A DNA stretch of 64,000 nt from Arthrobacter sp. B2a2-09 (GCF_027587375.1 NZ_JAMXIC010000001.1:186001-250000), one strand, 5' to 3'. Positions 7,451 through 16,795 are shown, numbered from the stretch's first letter. Made by a program: numbers and translations. Notes: generated by a model from the sequence alone, not told the origin.

Positions 7451-7511
7451 CTTCTCTTCCATCCATAGCTTCGTGTCAAAGGTCACGGGAACGGAGGGCG
7501 GGCATCGGAGG

Positions 7512-8615
7512 TCAGTAAGCGACTAGCCGCCGCCGAAGCGACACGGTGCCCAAAACGAGCCCGACTACGGCCGTCGCCAGCAGCACCGTCAGGTCCCGGC
7601 CCAGGTTGTCGGTCGACTGGTAGAAGATTGCAGCCTCCAGCGCATCCACCCCATAGAACGTCGGTGTGAAGTGCGCTATGGCCTGGATCCAATCCGGCAG
7701 GAACGCCGCAACACTGATTCCTCCGCTGAGGAAGAACAGGTAGATCGAGAGGTTGATTCCGGCCCCGGCAACGGCTGAGAAGCGCCGCAGCGCACCTCCC
7801 AAAGCAGTACCGAGCCCAGCGGCGGCCAGCGCGATCAGTCCGATCGCGGCCAGCGCAGGCAACCAATACCAGCCGGCAGGCCGGAGGACCCCAAAGGCGA
7901 ACGACAACACCAGAACCACCGCCGCCACCAGCATCGTTGTTACCCAGCACGCCAGGATCTTCCCGGCGATCAGCGTCCCGCGGCCGATCGGGGCGAGCAG
8001 CAGGGCTTTGATGGTCAGGTCTTCGAACTCGCGGGCGGCAGCCAGCCCGCCGTTGACGATCCCCATGATCGTGAGCAGGAGCACGAGGATCGGCACGAGC
8101 TGGAACTGGACCAGGTCCACGTCGTGCGGCCTCAGGTCCGATTCGGCGATGCCGACCATGATCGGCGTGTCCGGCTGGCCGGCATAAAAGTTGGTAATGG
8201 CCGCTGGCACTGAACGGCGCAGATCGTTGGTGAAGTCGAGGTTAAGGTTGTTGATCTGCACGCTGACGGGGTCGGGCCGCTGTGCACCGTAGTCGTCGTC
8301 GAACGTGGCGGGTACCGTGATGACCGCCGCAACCTGAAGGGTGTCCAACAGATGCGTTGCTTCAACGGGGTCGGCACGCTGGACGCGGAAGGCGTTCGAG
8401 TCCTCAAGGATGGATACGAGTCGTTGCGCCTGCGGCCCGCTGTCCTCGACCACTAGCGCGACCGGGTTCCGGCCGACCGCCCCGGCCACCACGAAGATGA
8501 TCAGCAGGAACGCGACGGGCGGCAGCAGGCTGGCCAGAATCGCCGTCGGCGTGCGGAACCACGTCAGGATGTCTTTAGCCGCAATTGCGAGAACCGCGCG
8601 TCGCGCTCCCATCAC
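7512..8615 (-). CDS. ABC-2 type exporter permease, second copy
   Basis: A 367-residue membrane protein: one N-terminal membrane segment (ILASLLPPVAFLLIIFVVAGAV), an extracytoplasmic domain of about 130 residues, then five membrane segments. This layout is typical of YbhS/YbhR or DrrB-like ABC-2 permeases. It shares architecture and motifs with the preceding permease (VEVNNLNVDFTNDIRRAVP there, VQINNLNLDFTNDLRRSVP here), so the pair arose by duplication. Its start overlaps the stop of that gene by four bases. Substrate unknown; the ATPase is the gene at 9718-10665. Confidence 0.85.
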   Translation of the reverse strand: MMGARRAVLAIAAKDILTWFRTPTAILASLLPPVAFLLIIFVVAGAVGRNPVALVVEDSGPQAQRLVSILEDSNAFRVQRADPVEATHLLDTLQVAAVITVPATFDDDYGAQRPDPVSVQINNLNLDFTNDLRRSVPAAITNFYAGQPDTPIMVGIAESDLRPHDVDLVQFQLVPILVLLLTIMGIVNGGLAAAREFEDLTIKALLLAPIGRGTLIAGKILACWVTTMLVAAVVLVLSFAFGVLRPAGWYWLPALAAIGLIALAAAGLGTALGGALRRFSAVAGAGINLSIYLFFLSGGISVAAFLPDWIQAIAHFTPTFYGVDALEAAIFYQSTDNLGRDLTVLLATAVVGLVLGTVSLRRRLVAY

Positions 8616-9721
8616 TGCCTCGATCCTCGCCGCCCGAACACGAATGCCGCGAACCCGACGGCCACCAAGGTGAAGGCCCCCAGCACGATCGCGTCGACGG
8701 CCAGGCCTTGCGGAGCGGTCTGGTAACCGTGGAAGGCGTGCTGGAAGGCGGCGATCGCATACGTGAGGGGCGATATCGCGGCGATCCCGCCGGGGATTGC
8801 GCCGAGCCAGTTCGCCGGCCCGAACGGTCCGCTCAAGAAGAACAGGGGTAGGACGGCCGCGATGGACAGGGGGATTGCCTGCTGTCGCCGACGGACCAGC
8901 GTCCCGACGAGGACGCCGAGGGCGAGGAACGCCGCCAGTATCAGGAGTCCGAAGCCCAATACTTCGAGGGGATGGAGCGGGTGGACTCCAATAAAAAGGA
9001 CCACGACGGCGAGTAGCAGCAGCGCGGACGCTGCCGCGAGGACGGCGGCTCCCAGTACCTTGCCTACACCGATGGTCAAACGGCTCACAGGCGCCAATGC
9101 GAGTTCCTTGATGGTCCCGAGTTCGTAGTCCCGCGCTGTATTGACGCTGCCTTGCAGTTGGGACGCGAGCATCAGGCCGGCAACCATGATGCTTACGGCG
9201 AGGTAGGGAATGTAGCCGGTGTCTTGGACTTGGACGTCGGATTCGCGGGCGGTCACCACCACTTGGTCGGGGAAGGCATCCGCGTAGAAGGACGTTATGG
9301 ACAGCGGAACGGCCCGGCGGATGTCGTTGGTGAAGTCGACGTTCAAGTTGTTGACTTCCACGGGAATGTCGATTCGCGCTTTGGCGGCGAGCGCGGCGTC
9401 GAACTCTTGCGGCACGGTGACGACGGCGACGATGTTGCCTGCCCGGATCTCACTTTCCGCTTCGGCCGAGGAAGCAGCGTGGATGATAAACGAATGTGAG
9501 CCGCCCATGGCCTGAACGAAGCGTTCCGCTAGCGGCCCGTGGTCATTCATCACCACGGCGATCGGCGCCTGGCCCCCGCTGATTGCGAAGAGGAGGAAGA
9601 GCAGCAGGAAGTTGATCGGGATGAGGACCCCGATGATCGCGAAGAGCGGCTCGCGGAGGGTGAGCCGGACGTCCGTGGCCGCCACCGCCCGGATCACACG
9701 GAGGTTATGGCGGGCGCTCAT
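8612..9721 (-). CDS. ABC-2 type exporter permease, first copy
   Basis: A 369-residue membrane protein with one N-terminal segment (PLFAIIGVLIPINFLLLFLLFAI), an outside domain and five C-terminal segments. It is a diverged paralogue of the adjacent 7512-8615 gene, so the exporter is probably a heterodimer of the two permeases with an ATPase dimer. Start and stop codons overlap by four bases with both neighbours (ATGA junctions), showing translational coupling. The family exports drugs, lipids or peptides; nothing in the sequence names the cargo. Confidence 0.85.
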   Translation of the reverse strand: MSARHNLRVIRAVAATDVRLTLREPLFAIIGVLIPINFLLLFLLFAISGGQAPIAVVMNDHGPLAERFVQAMGGSHSFIIHAASSAEAESEIRAGNIVAVVTVPQEFDAALAAKARIDIPVEVNNLNVDFTNDIRRAVPLSITSFYADAFPDQVVVTARESDVQVQDTGYIPYLAVSIMVAGLMLASQLQGSVNTARDYELGTIKELALAPVSRLTIGVGKVLGAAVLAAASALLLLAVVVLFIGVHPLHPLEVLGFGLLILAAFLALGVLVGTLVRRRQQAIPLSIAAVLPLFFLSGPFGPANWLGAIPGGIAAISPLTYAIAAFQHAFHGYQTAPQGLAVDAIVLGAFTLVAVGFAAFVFGRRGSRQ

Positions 9722-10665
9722 TCCCGGAGCTCCTTGCCTGTCAGGCTCAGGAATACCTCGTCCAAGCTTGGCTCGCGGCTCTGGATATCTTCAAGGCTTG
9801 TCACTCCGACGACTTCCGTCACGACCTTGCCTGTGACGTCGGCACCGCCCTCTACAGTGACCTTCAGCGAACTGTTGGAAGCAACTGCCGAGACAACGCC
9901 GGGGAGTGCGCGGACCTTTCGAACGATGTCTTCCCCAGGCGCCGGATGTGTGCGCATTTCAAGCACTGTGTCACCGAAACTACGGCGCAGCTTGGACGGC
10001 GAATCGAGCGCCACCAGTCGTCCGCGGTCGATGATGGCCAAGCGATCGCAAAGGGCATTCGCCTCCTCAAGGTAGTTGCTGGTGATGAGTACGGTGGTAC
10101 CGCTCTCCTTGAGTTCGAGGATCCGGTCCCAGAGGGCATGCCTGCTCTGCACGTCGACTCCAAGGGTCGGTTCGTCGAAGTAGAGCAGCTCCGGTTCGTG
10201 GAGCATTGCCCGGACGAGTGCCAGCCTGCGCTTCATGCCGCCGGAGAACGTGGCGACGCGGCTCTTCCGGCGTTCCTCCAGTTGCGCCAATTCGAGCAGC
10301 GAGGTGATCTTCCTTTCGAGACCATGCTTGGGCACGTCGAAGAGGTCGGCATGAAACCGGAGGTTGGCCTCGGCCGTGAGTTCTTCGTAAAGTGCGTTCT
10401 CCTGGGGGACCGTTCCGAGGGAGCGTCGGATCCTGCGGGGATCTGCCAGCACGTCGATGCCGAGGACGGTGATGGCGCCGGAAGTGGGGAGGCTCAAGCC
10501 GCTGATCATGTTGATGGTGGTCGTCTTGCCCGAGCCGTTGGGCCCGAGGAGGCCGAAAATCTCCCCGCGCTCAACCTGCAGGCTGAGGTCGTCGACGGCG
10601 GTGAAGGAGCCGAATCGCTTGGTGACGCCTATGAGCTCAATGGCCGTTTCGGTCATGCCTTGCAT
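9718..10665 (-). CDS. ABC exporter ATP-binding protein
   Basis: A 315-residue DrrA/CcmA-type ATPase. Walker A is GPNGSGKTTT, the signature is FSGGMKRRLAL, and Walker B is LLYFDEPTLGVD, followed by the H-loop region TVLITSNYLEEA (with Asn where the switch His is usual) and a C-terminal regulatory extension of about 90 residues. ATG 10665 follows AGGGG at a good distance. It begins only four bases after the stop of the VWA gene of the cox operon and ends in a four-base overlap with the first permease, so exporter and cox accessory genes should be on one message. Confidence 0.9.
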   Translation of the reverse strand: MQGMTETAIELIGVTKRFGSFTAVDDLSLQVERGEIFGLLGPNGSGKTTTINMISGLSLPTSGAITVLGIDVLADPRRIRRSLGTVPQENALYEELTAEANLRFHADLFDVPKHGLERKITSLLELAQLEERRKSRVATFSGGMKRRLALVRAMLHEPELLYFDEPTLGVDVQSRHALWDRILELKESGTTVLITSNYLEEANALCDRLAIIDRGRLVALDSPSKLRRSFGDTVLEMRTHPAPGEDIVRKVRALPGVVSAVASNSSLKVTVEGGADVTGKVVTEVVGVTSLEDIQSREPSLDEVFLSLTGKELRE

Positions 10666-10669
10666 TGCA

Positions 10670-11914
10670 CTACCCCTGTTTCCTTGCCGGACGTGACCGC
10701 CCGGCGCGAATGGCGGTCGCCGCTTCCGTCAAAGCGGCGTAGTTGTGCCCACTGATGAAGGCGTCACAGTAAGGCAGCGCAGCGGCCATCCCGCCCGCCA
10801 ACGGTTGGTAGTCCATGCCGGCCTTCCTCGGGTTCACCCAGACGATCCGGTAGGCAAGCCGCCGCAACCGCGCCATCTGGGCATCCACCAGGTCCGGTGC
10901 GTCCTGGGCCCAACCGTCGGAGAGCACCACGATAACCGCGCCCCTGGCCAACCCGCGGCGTCCATAGCCATCAATGAAGCGTCGGAGGCTCTCCGCCAGC
11001 CTTGTGCCACCCGCCCAGTCCGTGGCGGCGGCGGCTCCGAGGGCCAGGGCCTGGTCTGCGTTCCGGTTCGAAAGCTGCCGGGTCAGTCGGGTGAGCCGGG
11101 TGGAAAACACGAAGGCCTCTGCCTGGGCGCCGGCCGCCGCGCCTTGCAGCAGGGAAAGGAAGACTTGGGTGTACGGCTCCATGGAACCGGACACGTCGCA
11201 CAGGAACACCAGGCGGCGCGGACGCGGACGACGGCGGGCATACACCAAGGAGCTTGCGTCGCCCCCGCTGCGCCGGGCCGCGCGGATGGTGCGCCGGAGG
11301 TCGAGCTTTGCGCCGCTGTGCGCCCACTGGCGTGTCCGGCGGCTTCGGCGCTCGGGGGTAGCGAGCACGATCCGCCGCACCAGCTGGCGCACTTGGGCAG
11401 TTTCTTCGGGGGTCAGCTCGGCGAAGGACTTCTCATGCAGGTGCTCGTCAGCGGAGGCCATGGCCAGGATTGCCTCGAACCCGGGTGCGTTGGATTCGTC
11501 GTCGCTCCCTGCGCCGGGAACGGCGACGGGTGCCCGCGAAGCCGGGACGTGACCGTCGGCATGGGCCAGGCGTCGCTCGCTTGGAGCCGCCCGGGCGTGC
11601 TCCTCCAGGCCGATCGCCGGCGGATTGTTGGCATCGCCGCGGGTTTCTGCCGGATCGAGAATCCCGTCAAATGCGGCCGAAAACACGGCGTCGAATACCG
11701 GCAGTTGTTCGTGCGAGGAGACGAGTGCCACCCGGCACGTCCAGTACAGCGGCTCACGGGCAGCAGGGGGAACGATCCTGAGCGCCTGGGCCAGCCAGGC
11801 CGCGCGGTCCGGGGAGCTCGGCAGCCCAGCACGGCGCAGGGCCGTGCTGAACCCAACCGCCAAAGCCGCAGCATCGACGCCGGACCGGCCATCCCTGGGC
11901 GCGTACTCAGTCAT
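10670..11914 (-). CDS. coxE: VWA domain protein, CoxE family
   Basis: A 414-residue protein with a variable N-terminal half and a C-terminal von Willebrand A domain. The metal-ion adhesion motif is RLVFLCDVSGSMEPY (DxSxS), with conserved WAGGTRLAESLRRF and VVLSDGWAQDAPDLV. CoxE partners the CoxD ATPase in maturation of the CO dehydrogenase CuMo active site. The start at 11914 (MTEYAPRDGR) overlaps the end of the AAA gene by eight bases, normal coupling for a coxD-coxE pair; a start at 11953 would give a larger overlap. The order S-L-accessory-D-E supports the assignment. Confidence 0.85.
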   Translation of the reverse strand: MTEYAPRDGRSGVDAAALAVGFSTALRRAGLPSSPDRAAWLAQALRIVPPAAREPLYWTCRVALVSSHEQLPVFDAVFSAAFDGILDPAETRGDANNPPAIGLEEHARAAPSERRLAHADGHVPASRAPVAVPGAGSDDESNAPGFEAILAMASADEHLHEKSFAELTPEETAQVRQLVRRIVLATPERRSRRTRQWAHSGAKLDLRRTIRAARRSGGDASSLVYARRRPRPRRLVFLCDVSGSMEPYTQVFLSLLQGAAAGAQAEAFVFSTRLTRLTRQLSNRNADQALALGAAAATDWAGGTRLAESLRRFIDGYGRRGLARGAVIVVLSDGWAQDAPDLVDAQMARLRRLAYRIVWVNPRKAGMDYQPLAGGMAAALPYCDAFISGHNYAALTEAATAIRAGRSRPARKQG

Positions 11915-12827
11915 GGCCGCCGGCCACCCATGCCGGGCCGCGGGCCCACGCAATGTCCAGATCGTCGCGATTCTTCAGGACCGAACCCCAGGTCTGTTTC
12001 ACCGCAGCCGGATCCAACCGGTCCACGCCAAGCACCGTCAGCGCAGACACCCAGTCGATTGCCTCCGCGATCCCCGGGGGTTTGGCCATGTCCAAGGAAC
12101 GCAGCCTCGTGATGGCCGACGCCGCATCCAGGGCGAGCGGCTCGGCACTCCCAGGCACCCTCCGGCGAACGATCGCGGCGATGCGCTCGGGCCGGGGGTA
12201 GTCAATCCAGTGGTACAGGCAGCGCCGGGTCAGTGCGTCGTGCAGGTCCCTCGTCCGATTGGATGTCAGGACGACGACGGGCGGGTGCGTGGCGCGGATA
12301 GTGCCCAGTTCGGGAATCGTCACCGCGGCTTCGGCCAGCAGCTCGAAAGTGAAGGCCTCGAACTCCGCGTCGGCCCGGTCGATCTCGTCCAGGAGCAGGA
12401 CGGCCGGACGCGGGCCGGGATGCTCGATCGCCTTCAGCAGCGGGCGACGCAGCAAGTACTGTTCCCCGAAAAGATCGGCCTCCTCCACACGGACATCCCG
12501 GACCTCAGCCAAGCGGATGCCCAGAAGCTGGCGTTGATGGTTCCACTCGTAAAGCGCCTCGCCGACGTCGATGCCCTCGTAGCACTGCAAGCGATACAGG
12601 GGAGTATCGAGCACCTTGGCCAGCGCCTTCGCCGCCTCGGTCTTCCCGACGCCGGCCTCACCCTCCAACAGGATGGGTTGCGGCAGGCGGACAGACAGGA
12701 ACAATGCGGTCGCCAGTCCGACGTCGGCGAGGTAGTCGCCGTCGTCGAGCGCGGACATGAGCGCGGAAACGTCCGGGACAAGACGCCGCACCTCGTCTTC
12801 CGCACCCGCCCGCACCGGCCCGGTCAT
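11907..12827 (-). CDS. coxD: MoxR-type AAA+ ATPase, CoxD
   Basis: A 306-residue MoxR ATPase with Walker A GEAGVGKTEAA, Walker B VLLLDEIDRAD, sensor 1 VVLTSNRTRDLHDALTRRC and sensor 2 near PPGIAEAIDWV. In carboxydotrophs CoxD is the chaperone needed to insert sulfur and copper into the molybdenum site of CoxL. The gene lies between the XdhC-like gene and coxE, all on the minus strand. A 78-bp gap separates it from the XdhC-YHS gene, the largest gap within the operon. Confidence 0.87.
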   Translation of the reverse strand: MTGPVRAGAEDEVRRLVPDVSALMSALDDGDYLADVGLATALFLSVRLPQPILLEGEAGVGKTEAAKALAKVLDTPLYRLQCYEGIDVGEALYEWNHQRQLLGIRLAEVRDVRVEEADLFGEQYLLRRPLLKAIEHPGPRPAVLLLDEIDRADAEFEAFTFELLAEAAVTIPELGTIRATHPPVVVLTSNRTRDLHDALTRRCLYHWIDYPRPERIAAIVRRRVPGSAEPLALDAASAITRLRSLDMAKPPGIAEAIDWVSALTVLGVDRLDPAAVKQTWGSVLKNRDDLDIAWARGPAWVAGGHD

Positions 12828-12905
12828 CGGACAGTATCCAGCTGGGCAGCCGCCCGCGAAGGGCCGGACCTTCCGATCGCCGGAATGGATTCGGCGGTCC
12901 GGGGC

Positions 12906-13862
12906 TCAAGACGCAGTGGCATAGCGCTCCGGATCGGCGAGGAAGGCCCTCCTGCATCCAGCGGAACAGAAGTAGTAAGTCGTTCCGGCGTACTCGGCGT
13001 GCAGCGTGGACTCCACAGCCGCGACGCTCATGCCGCAGACGGGGTCCACGGCGCTCGCGGGCTCGGCGCTCGCGGGCTCGGCGCTCGCGGGCACCGGATC
13101 CGCCATCGCAGTCTCCGCCGTCGTAATCGCTTCGGACCGGCCAAGGTAGCGCACGGACACAAGCTCCGCCAGAATCGACAGCGCGATCTCGGCAGGCGTC
13201 CGGCCGCCCAGCAGCAGTCCGGCCGGGCTGTGTACCAGCGCACGCTGGCCGTCGTCGACGTCGAGTGAGGCCAGGACGGCGGCGCCGCGCGTGCGGCTGG
13301 CGACCAGGGCGACGTATGGCACCCCTAGCCGGAGTGCGGACTCCAAGGAGGGCTCCTCGTCCCGGCCCTGCGAGGCGACGATGAGGGCGGCGTCGTCGGC
13401 CCGCGGTTCCGCCGCGGTTCCGTCGGTGAGTTCCATGTCCAGGTCGAGGATGGCACCCAAGGCGCCCAAGGCCTGTGCCACGGGGGTCGCGCCGACCACC
13501 ACCACCCGGGGAGCGGGCATTTGCGGTTCAAGGAAGATCTCCACCGCGCCGCCGCTGAGGCAGGGATTTGCGACTTCCACGGCGCCCTCCTCGCGGATGC
13601 GGGACGGCTCGCCGGGGACGACGCGCAGCAGCAGGGGTTCGTGCCTGGACAGCGTCTGCAGGCCGTATTCGCGCACGGAGGCCTCGACGCACGTGCCGCC
13701 AAGGAACCCGTCGATTTCCCCGTTGGCCAGGACCAGGGCGGTGTCCCCGGCGTGGGCGCTGGTGGGGTGCTGGGCGCGCACCACCGTGGCACGCACAAAC
13801 GGCTCCCGGCGTTCTACAAGTTCCTGCGCCCTCGCCGCCAAGGCTTCTCCGTGCAGGGGCAT
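12906..13862 (-). CDS. XdhC/CoxI-like protein fused to a YHS domain
   Basis: A 318-residue protein in three parts. Residues 1 to about 110 form an XdhC/CoxI domain (FVRATVVRAQHPTSAHAGD, GGTCVEASV). A Rossmann part follows, with VVVVGATPVAQALGALG and the later SPAGLLLGGRTPAEIALSILAE. A C-terminal YHS domain (about 270-315) has DPVCGMSV and YYFCSAGCRRAFLADPERY. The linker contains three near-identical SAEPA units, encoded by a 15-bp tandem repeat at about 13058-13100. XdhC proteins protect and deliver sulfurated molybdenum cofactor; YHS domains are Cys-based metal-binding modules. The fusion suggests that cofactor and copper handling are combined here. It follows coxL by one base. Confidence 0.82.
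   Translation of the reverse strand: MPLHGEALAARAQELVERREPFVRATVVRAQHPTSAHAGDTALVLANGEIDGFLGGTCVEASVREYGLQTLSRHEPLLLRVVPGEPSRIREEGAVEVANPCLSGGAVEIFLEPQMPAPRVVVVGATPVAQALGALGAILDLDMELTDGTAAEPRADDAALIVASQGRDEEPSLESALRLGVPYVALVASRTRGAAVLASLDVDDGQRALVHSPAGLLLGGRTPAEIALSILAELVSVRYLGRSEAITTAETAMADPVPASAEPASAEPASAVDPVCGMSVAAVESTLHAEYAGTTYYFCSAGCRRAFLADPERYATAS
13055..13102. repeat. 15-bp tandem repeat in the XdhC-YHS linker
   Basis: Three copies of GCGCTCGCGGGCTCG (the last incomplete) encode SAEPA repeats between the XdhC and YHS domains. Confidence 0.75.
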
Positions 13863-13863
13863 G

Positions 13864-16257
13864 TCACACCGGTGGCCTGGCTCGACCCTGCATGGCCTCC
13901 CACACCCGGGCCGGCGTGCACGGCATATCCATGTGCGTCACTCCATACGGGGCCAAAGCATCCACGATGGCGTTGACGATGGCCGGCGGGGACCCCACCG
14001 TGGCGGATTCGCCGATGCCCTTGGCGCCGATGGGGTGGTGCGGCGAAGGCGTGACGGTAAACCCGGTCTCCCAGTCCGGGACTTCCATCGCCGTCGGAAT
14101 GAGGTAGTCCATGAACGAACTGCTGAGGCAGTTGCCCTCCTCGTCAAACGCGATGATTTCCATGAGCGCCATCCCGACGCCGTCGGTCAGCCCACCGTGG
14201 ACCTGGCCCTCGATGATCATCGGGTTGATCCGGGTCCCGCAGTCGTCCACCGCGATGAAGCGCCGCACCTTGACGTGGCCGGTCCCGGCGTCGACGTCCA
14301 CAACGCAGATATAGGCGCCGAACGGGAACGTCAGGTTGGGAGGGTCATAGGTCACCTCCGCGTCGAGGTTGCCGTCGATACCCTCTGGCAGTGCCACGGT
14401 GCCGTGGGCGCCGAAGGCGATCTCGGCGATTGTCTTGCCGGCGCTTGGATCGCCCTTGACGAACCAGCGGCCCTTTTCCCACTCGAGGTCCTCGGGCCGG
14501 GTCTCAAGCATGGCGGCGGCAATGAACCTCGCCTTGTCCCGGACCTTGCGCGCCACAAGCGCCACTGCGCCGCCGCTGACGGGCGTCGACCGGCTGCCGT
14601 AAGTGCCCAGGCCGAAGGGGGTTTGGTCAGTGTCGCCGTGTACGACGTCGATGCTCTCCGGCGGGATGCCGAGCTCCTCGGCCACGATCTGGGCAAAAGT
14701 GGTTTCGTGGCCCTGCCCTTGGCTCTGCACCGAGATCCGGACGACGGCCTTGCCGGTGGGATGGACGCGGAGTTCGGCGCCGTCGGCCATGCCGAGACCG
14801 ACGATGTCAAAGTGCTTGCGCGGACCGGCACCGACTGTCTCGGTGAAGAAGGAGACACCGATGCCCATCAGCTCGCCGCGCTCGCGCTTTTCGAGCTGCT
14901 CGCGCCGGAGATCCTCGTACCCTGCCATTTGCATGGACAAGCGCATGGCTGGTTCGTAGTTGCCCGAGTCGTAAACCCAGCCGGTCTTGTTGGCGTAAGG
15001 GAACTGTTCCGGCTTGATGAAATTCTTCAGCCGCAGCTCTGCCGGATCCATGTCCAGCTTCCGGGCCAGGATGTCCACCATGCGCTCCACCAGGTAGACG
15101 GCCTCCGTCACGCGGAAGGAACAGGCGTAGGCTACGCCCCCGGGCGCCTTGTTGGTGTAGACGCCCGTGACTTTGCAGTAGGCCGCCTGCAGGTCATAGC
15201 TCCCGGTGAAGATGGAGAAGAAGCCGGCCGGGTTCTTGGTGGGCTGGGCAGTGGCATTGAAGGCCCCGTGGTCTGCCAGCACGTTGGTCCGGACTGCCAG
15301 GATCTTGCCTTCCTTGGTGGCCGCGATCTCGCCCTGCATGATGTAGTCGCGGGCGAACGACGTCGACATCAGGTTTTCCGAGCGGTCCTCCACCCACTTC
15401 ACCGGCTTGCCGGTGACAATCGAGCCGACGACGGCCAGGACGTAACCGGGATAGATTCCCACCTTGTTACCGAAGCCTCCACCGATATCGGGGGAGACGA
15501 TCCGGATCTTGTGCTCCGGAATACCGGCGACTATCGCGTACAGCGTCCGGTGGGCATGCGGGGCCTGGGTTGTTTCGTAGAGGGTCAGCCTGCCGTCGAT
15601 CGGATCGAAGTCGGCAACGGCACCGCAGGTTTCCATGGGCGCCGGGTGCACGCGCGGATACACAACCTCCTGCGCGACGACGACGTCGGCAGTGGCGAAC
15701 ACCGCCTCGGTTTCAGCCGCATCGCCGATCTCCCAATCGAAGATCCGGTTGTCCGTCCGGCCCTCGACATCGTCACGGATGACCGGCGCGCCGGGGTCGA
15801 GGGCGCGGCGGGCATCAATCACCGGCGGCAACATGTCGTATTCGACGTCGATCAGCTCCAGGGCGTCCCGTGCGGCGTAGCGGTCCTCCGCGACGGCGAA
15901 AGCGACCTCCTGGCCCTGGAATCGGACCTTGTCCGTGACGAGGACTGCCTGGACGTCCGCCGACAGGGTGGGTGCCCACGCGAGGTTGAGGGCCTGCAGG
16001 TCTTTGCCCGTGATGACGGCGAGTACCTTGGGGTGCGCCAACGCTTCGGTGGTATCTATTGAAACCAGCCGGGCATGCGCAACGGGTGCGCGCAGAATGG
16101 CGCCATGCAGCATGCCGGGCAGCACGATGTCGTCGATGTAGGTGCCCTTGCCGCGGACGAACCGCGGGTCCTCCTTGCGCTGGAGGCGGCCGAACCCGAT
16201 CGGGCGGCCCGGGTCTCCGGCCGCCGGGTTGGGTGCATGCTCCTGGGTGGTGGTCAT
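13864..16257 (-). CDS. coxL: Aerobic CO dehydrogenase large (molybdenum) subunit, form I
   Basis: A 797-residue molybdopterin hydroxylase large subunit. The start at 16257 (MTTTQEHAPN) overlaps the coxS stop by four bases; the reading frame stays open upstream but that part is antisense to coxM and coxS. The active-site loop reads AYACSFR (376-382), with Cys379 as the Cu ligand. AYxCSFR is the form I signature that separates true CO oxidisers from form II and xanthine oxidase relatives. Other family features are DIGGGFGNKVGIYP, QSQGQGHETTFAQ and the catalytic Glu in GAKGIGESATVGSP. The enzyme oxidises CO with water to CO2 at a Mo-S-Cu centre and feeds electrons to the respiratory chain. Confidence 0.95.
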   Translation of the reverse strand: MTTTQEHAPNPAAGDPGRPIGFGRLQRKEDPRFVRGKGTYIDDIVLPGMLHGAILRAPVAHARLVSIDTTEALAHPKVLAVITGKDLQALNLAWAPTLSADVQAVLVTDKVRFQGQEVAFAVAEDRYAARDALELIDVEYDMLPPVIDARRALDPGAPVIRDDVEGRTDNRIFDWEIGDAAETEAVFATADVVVAQEVVYPRVHPAPMETCGAVADFDPIDGRLTLYETTQAPHAHRTLYAIVAGIPEHKIRIVSPDIGGGFGNKVGIYPGYVLAVVGSIVTGKPVKWVEDRSENLMSTSFARDYIMQGEIAATKEGKILAVRTNVLADHGAFNATAQPTKNPAGFFSIFTGSYDLQAAYCKVTGVYTNKAPGGVAYACSFRVTEAVYLVERMVDILARKLDMDPAELRLKNFIKPEQFPYANKTGWVYDSGNYEPAMRLSMQMAGYEDLRREQLEKRERGELMGIGVSFFTETVGAGPRKHFDIVGLGMADGAELRVHPTGKAVVRISVQSQGQGHETTFAQIVAEELGIPPESIDVVHGDTDQTPFGLGTYGSRSTPVSGGAVALVARKVRDKARFIAAAMLETRPEDLEWEKGRWFVKGDPSAGKTIAEIAFGAHGTVALPEGIDGNLDAEVTYDPPNLTFPFGAYICVVDVDAGTGHVKVRRFIAVDDCGTRINPMIIEGQVHGGLTDGVGMALMEIIAFDEEGNCLSSSFMDYLIPTAMEVPDWETGFTVTPSPHHPIGAKGIGESATVGSPPAIVNAIVDALAPYGVTHMDMPCTPARVWEAMQGRARPPV

Positions 16258-16790
16258 GCCGTCACCTCTTCTGCAACGGCCCCTCCGGCACCGCCGTCGT
16301 CCGTCCCAGCGCCCGTCTCTGTGTCCCAACCGGGCGGGTGGGCGGCGGCCCATTGCACAGAGCGGACGATGGTCGCGTAACCGGTGCAACGGCAAATCTG
16401 GCCGGAAATGGCTTGGCGGATTTCGGTGTCGTCGGGATGCGGGTTGCGGTCCAACAGGGCCCTGGCGGTGAGCATCATTCCCGGAGTGCAGAATCCGCAT
16501 TGCAGGCCGTGTTCCTCCATGAACCCCTGCTGCACCGGATCGAGGGTGCCGCCGGCGGCGAGTCCCTCGACGGTCCGGATGTCGTGTCCGTCGGCCATGG
16601 CTGCCAGCACGGTGCACGATTTCACCGGCTGTCCGTCCATCAGGACCACGCAGGTTCCGCAGTTGCTTGTGTCGCATCCCCAGTGCGTGCCGGTCAATCC
16701 AAGGTTTTCGCGGATGAAGTGGACGAGCAACACGCGGGGTTCGATCTCCCGGGTCACCTCGTCCCCGTTGACCGTCATGCTGATCTGCAT
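16254..16790 (-). CDS. coxS: Aerobic CO dehydrogenase small (2x[2Fe-2S]) subunit
   Basis: A 178-residue iron-sulfur subunit. The plant-type [2Fe-2S] cluster ligands are Cys39, 44, 47 and 59 (GCDTSNCGTC…C), and the second cluster is held by Cys98, 101, 133 and 135 (QCGFC, ICRCTG). The start at 16790 (MQISMTVNGDEV) is set by AGGA upstream and family length; upstream residues are Cys/Arg-rich and spurious. A C-terminal tail of about 25 Gly/Asp/Ala residues exceeds the usual length. It lies between coxM (five-base gap) and coxL (four-base overlap). It relays electrons from the Mo-Cu site to FAD. Confidence 0.94.
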   Translation of the reverse strand: MQISMTVNGDEVTREIEPRVLLVHFIRENLGLTGTHWGCDTSNCGTCVVLMDGQPVKSCTVLAAMADGHDIRTVEGLAAGGTLDPVQQGFMEEHGLQCGFCTPGMMLTARALLDRNPHPDDTEIRQAISGQICRCTGYATIVRSVQWAAAHPPGWDTETGAGTDDGGAGGAVAEEVTA

Positions 16791-16795
16791 TGCTT

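Noticed and set aside
13291..16062. Long plus-strand open frame opposite coxL
   Set aside because: It is a high-GC antisense shadow of coxL, composed of Arg/Gly/His-rich sequence with no domain; coxL on the minus strand has all family motifs.
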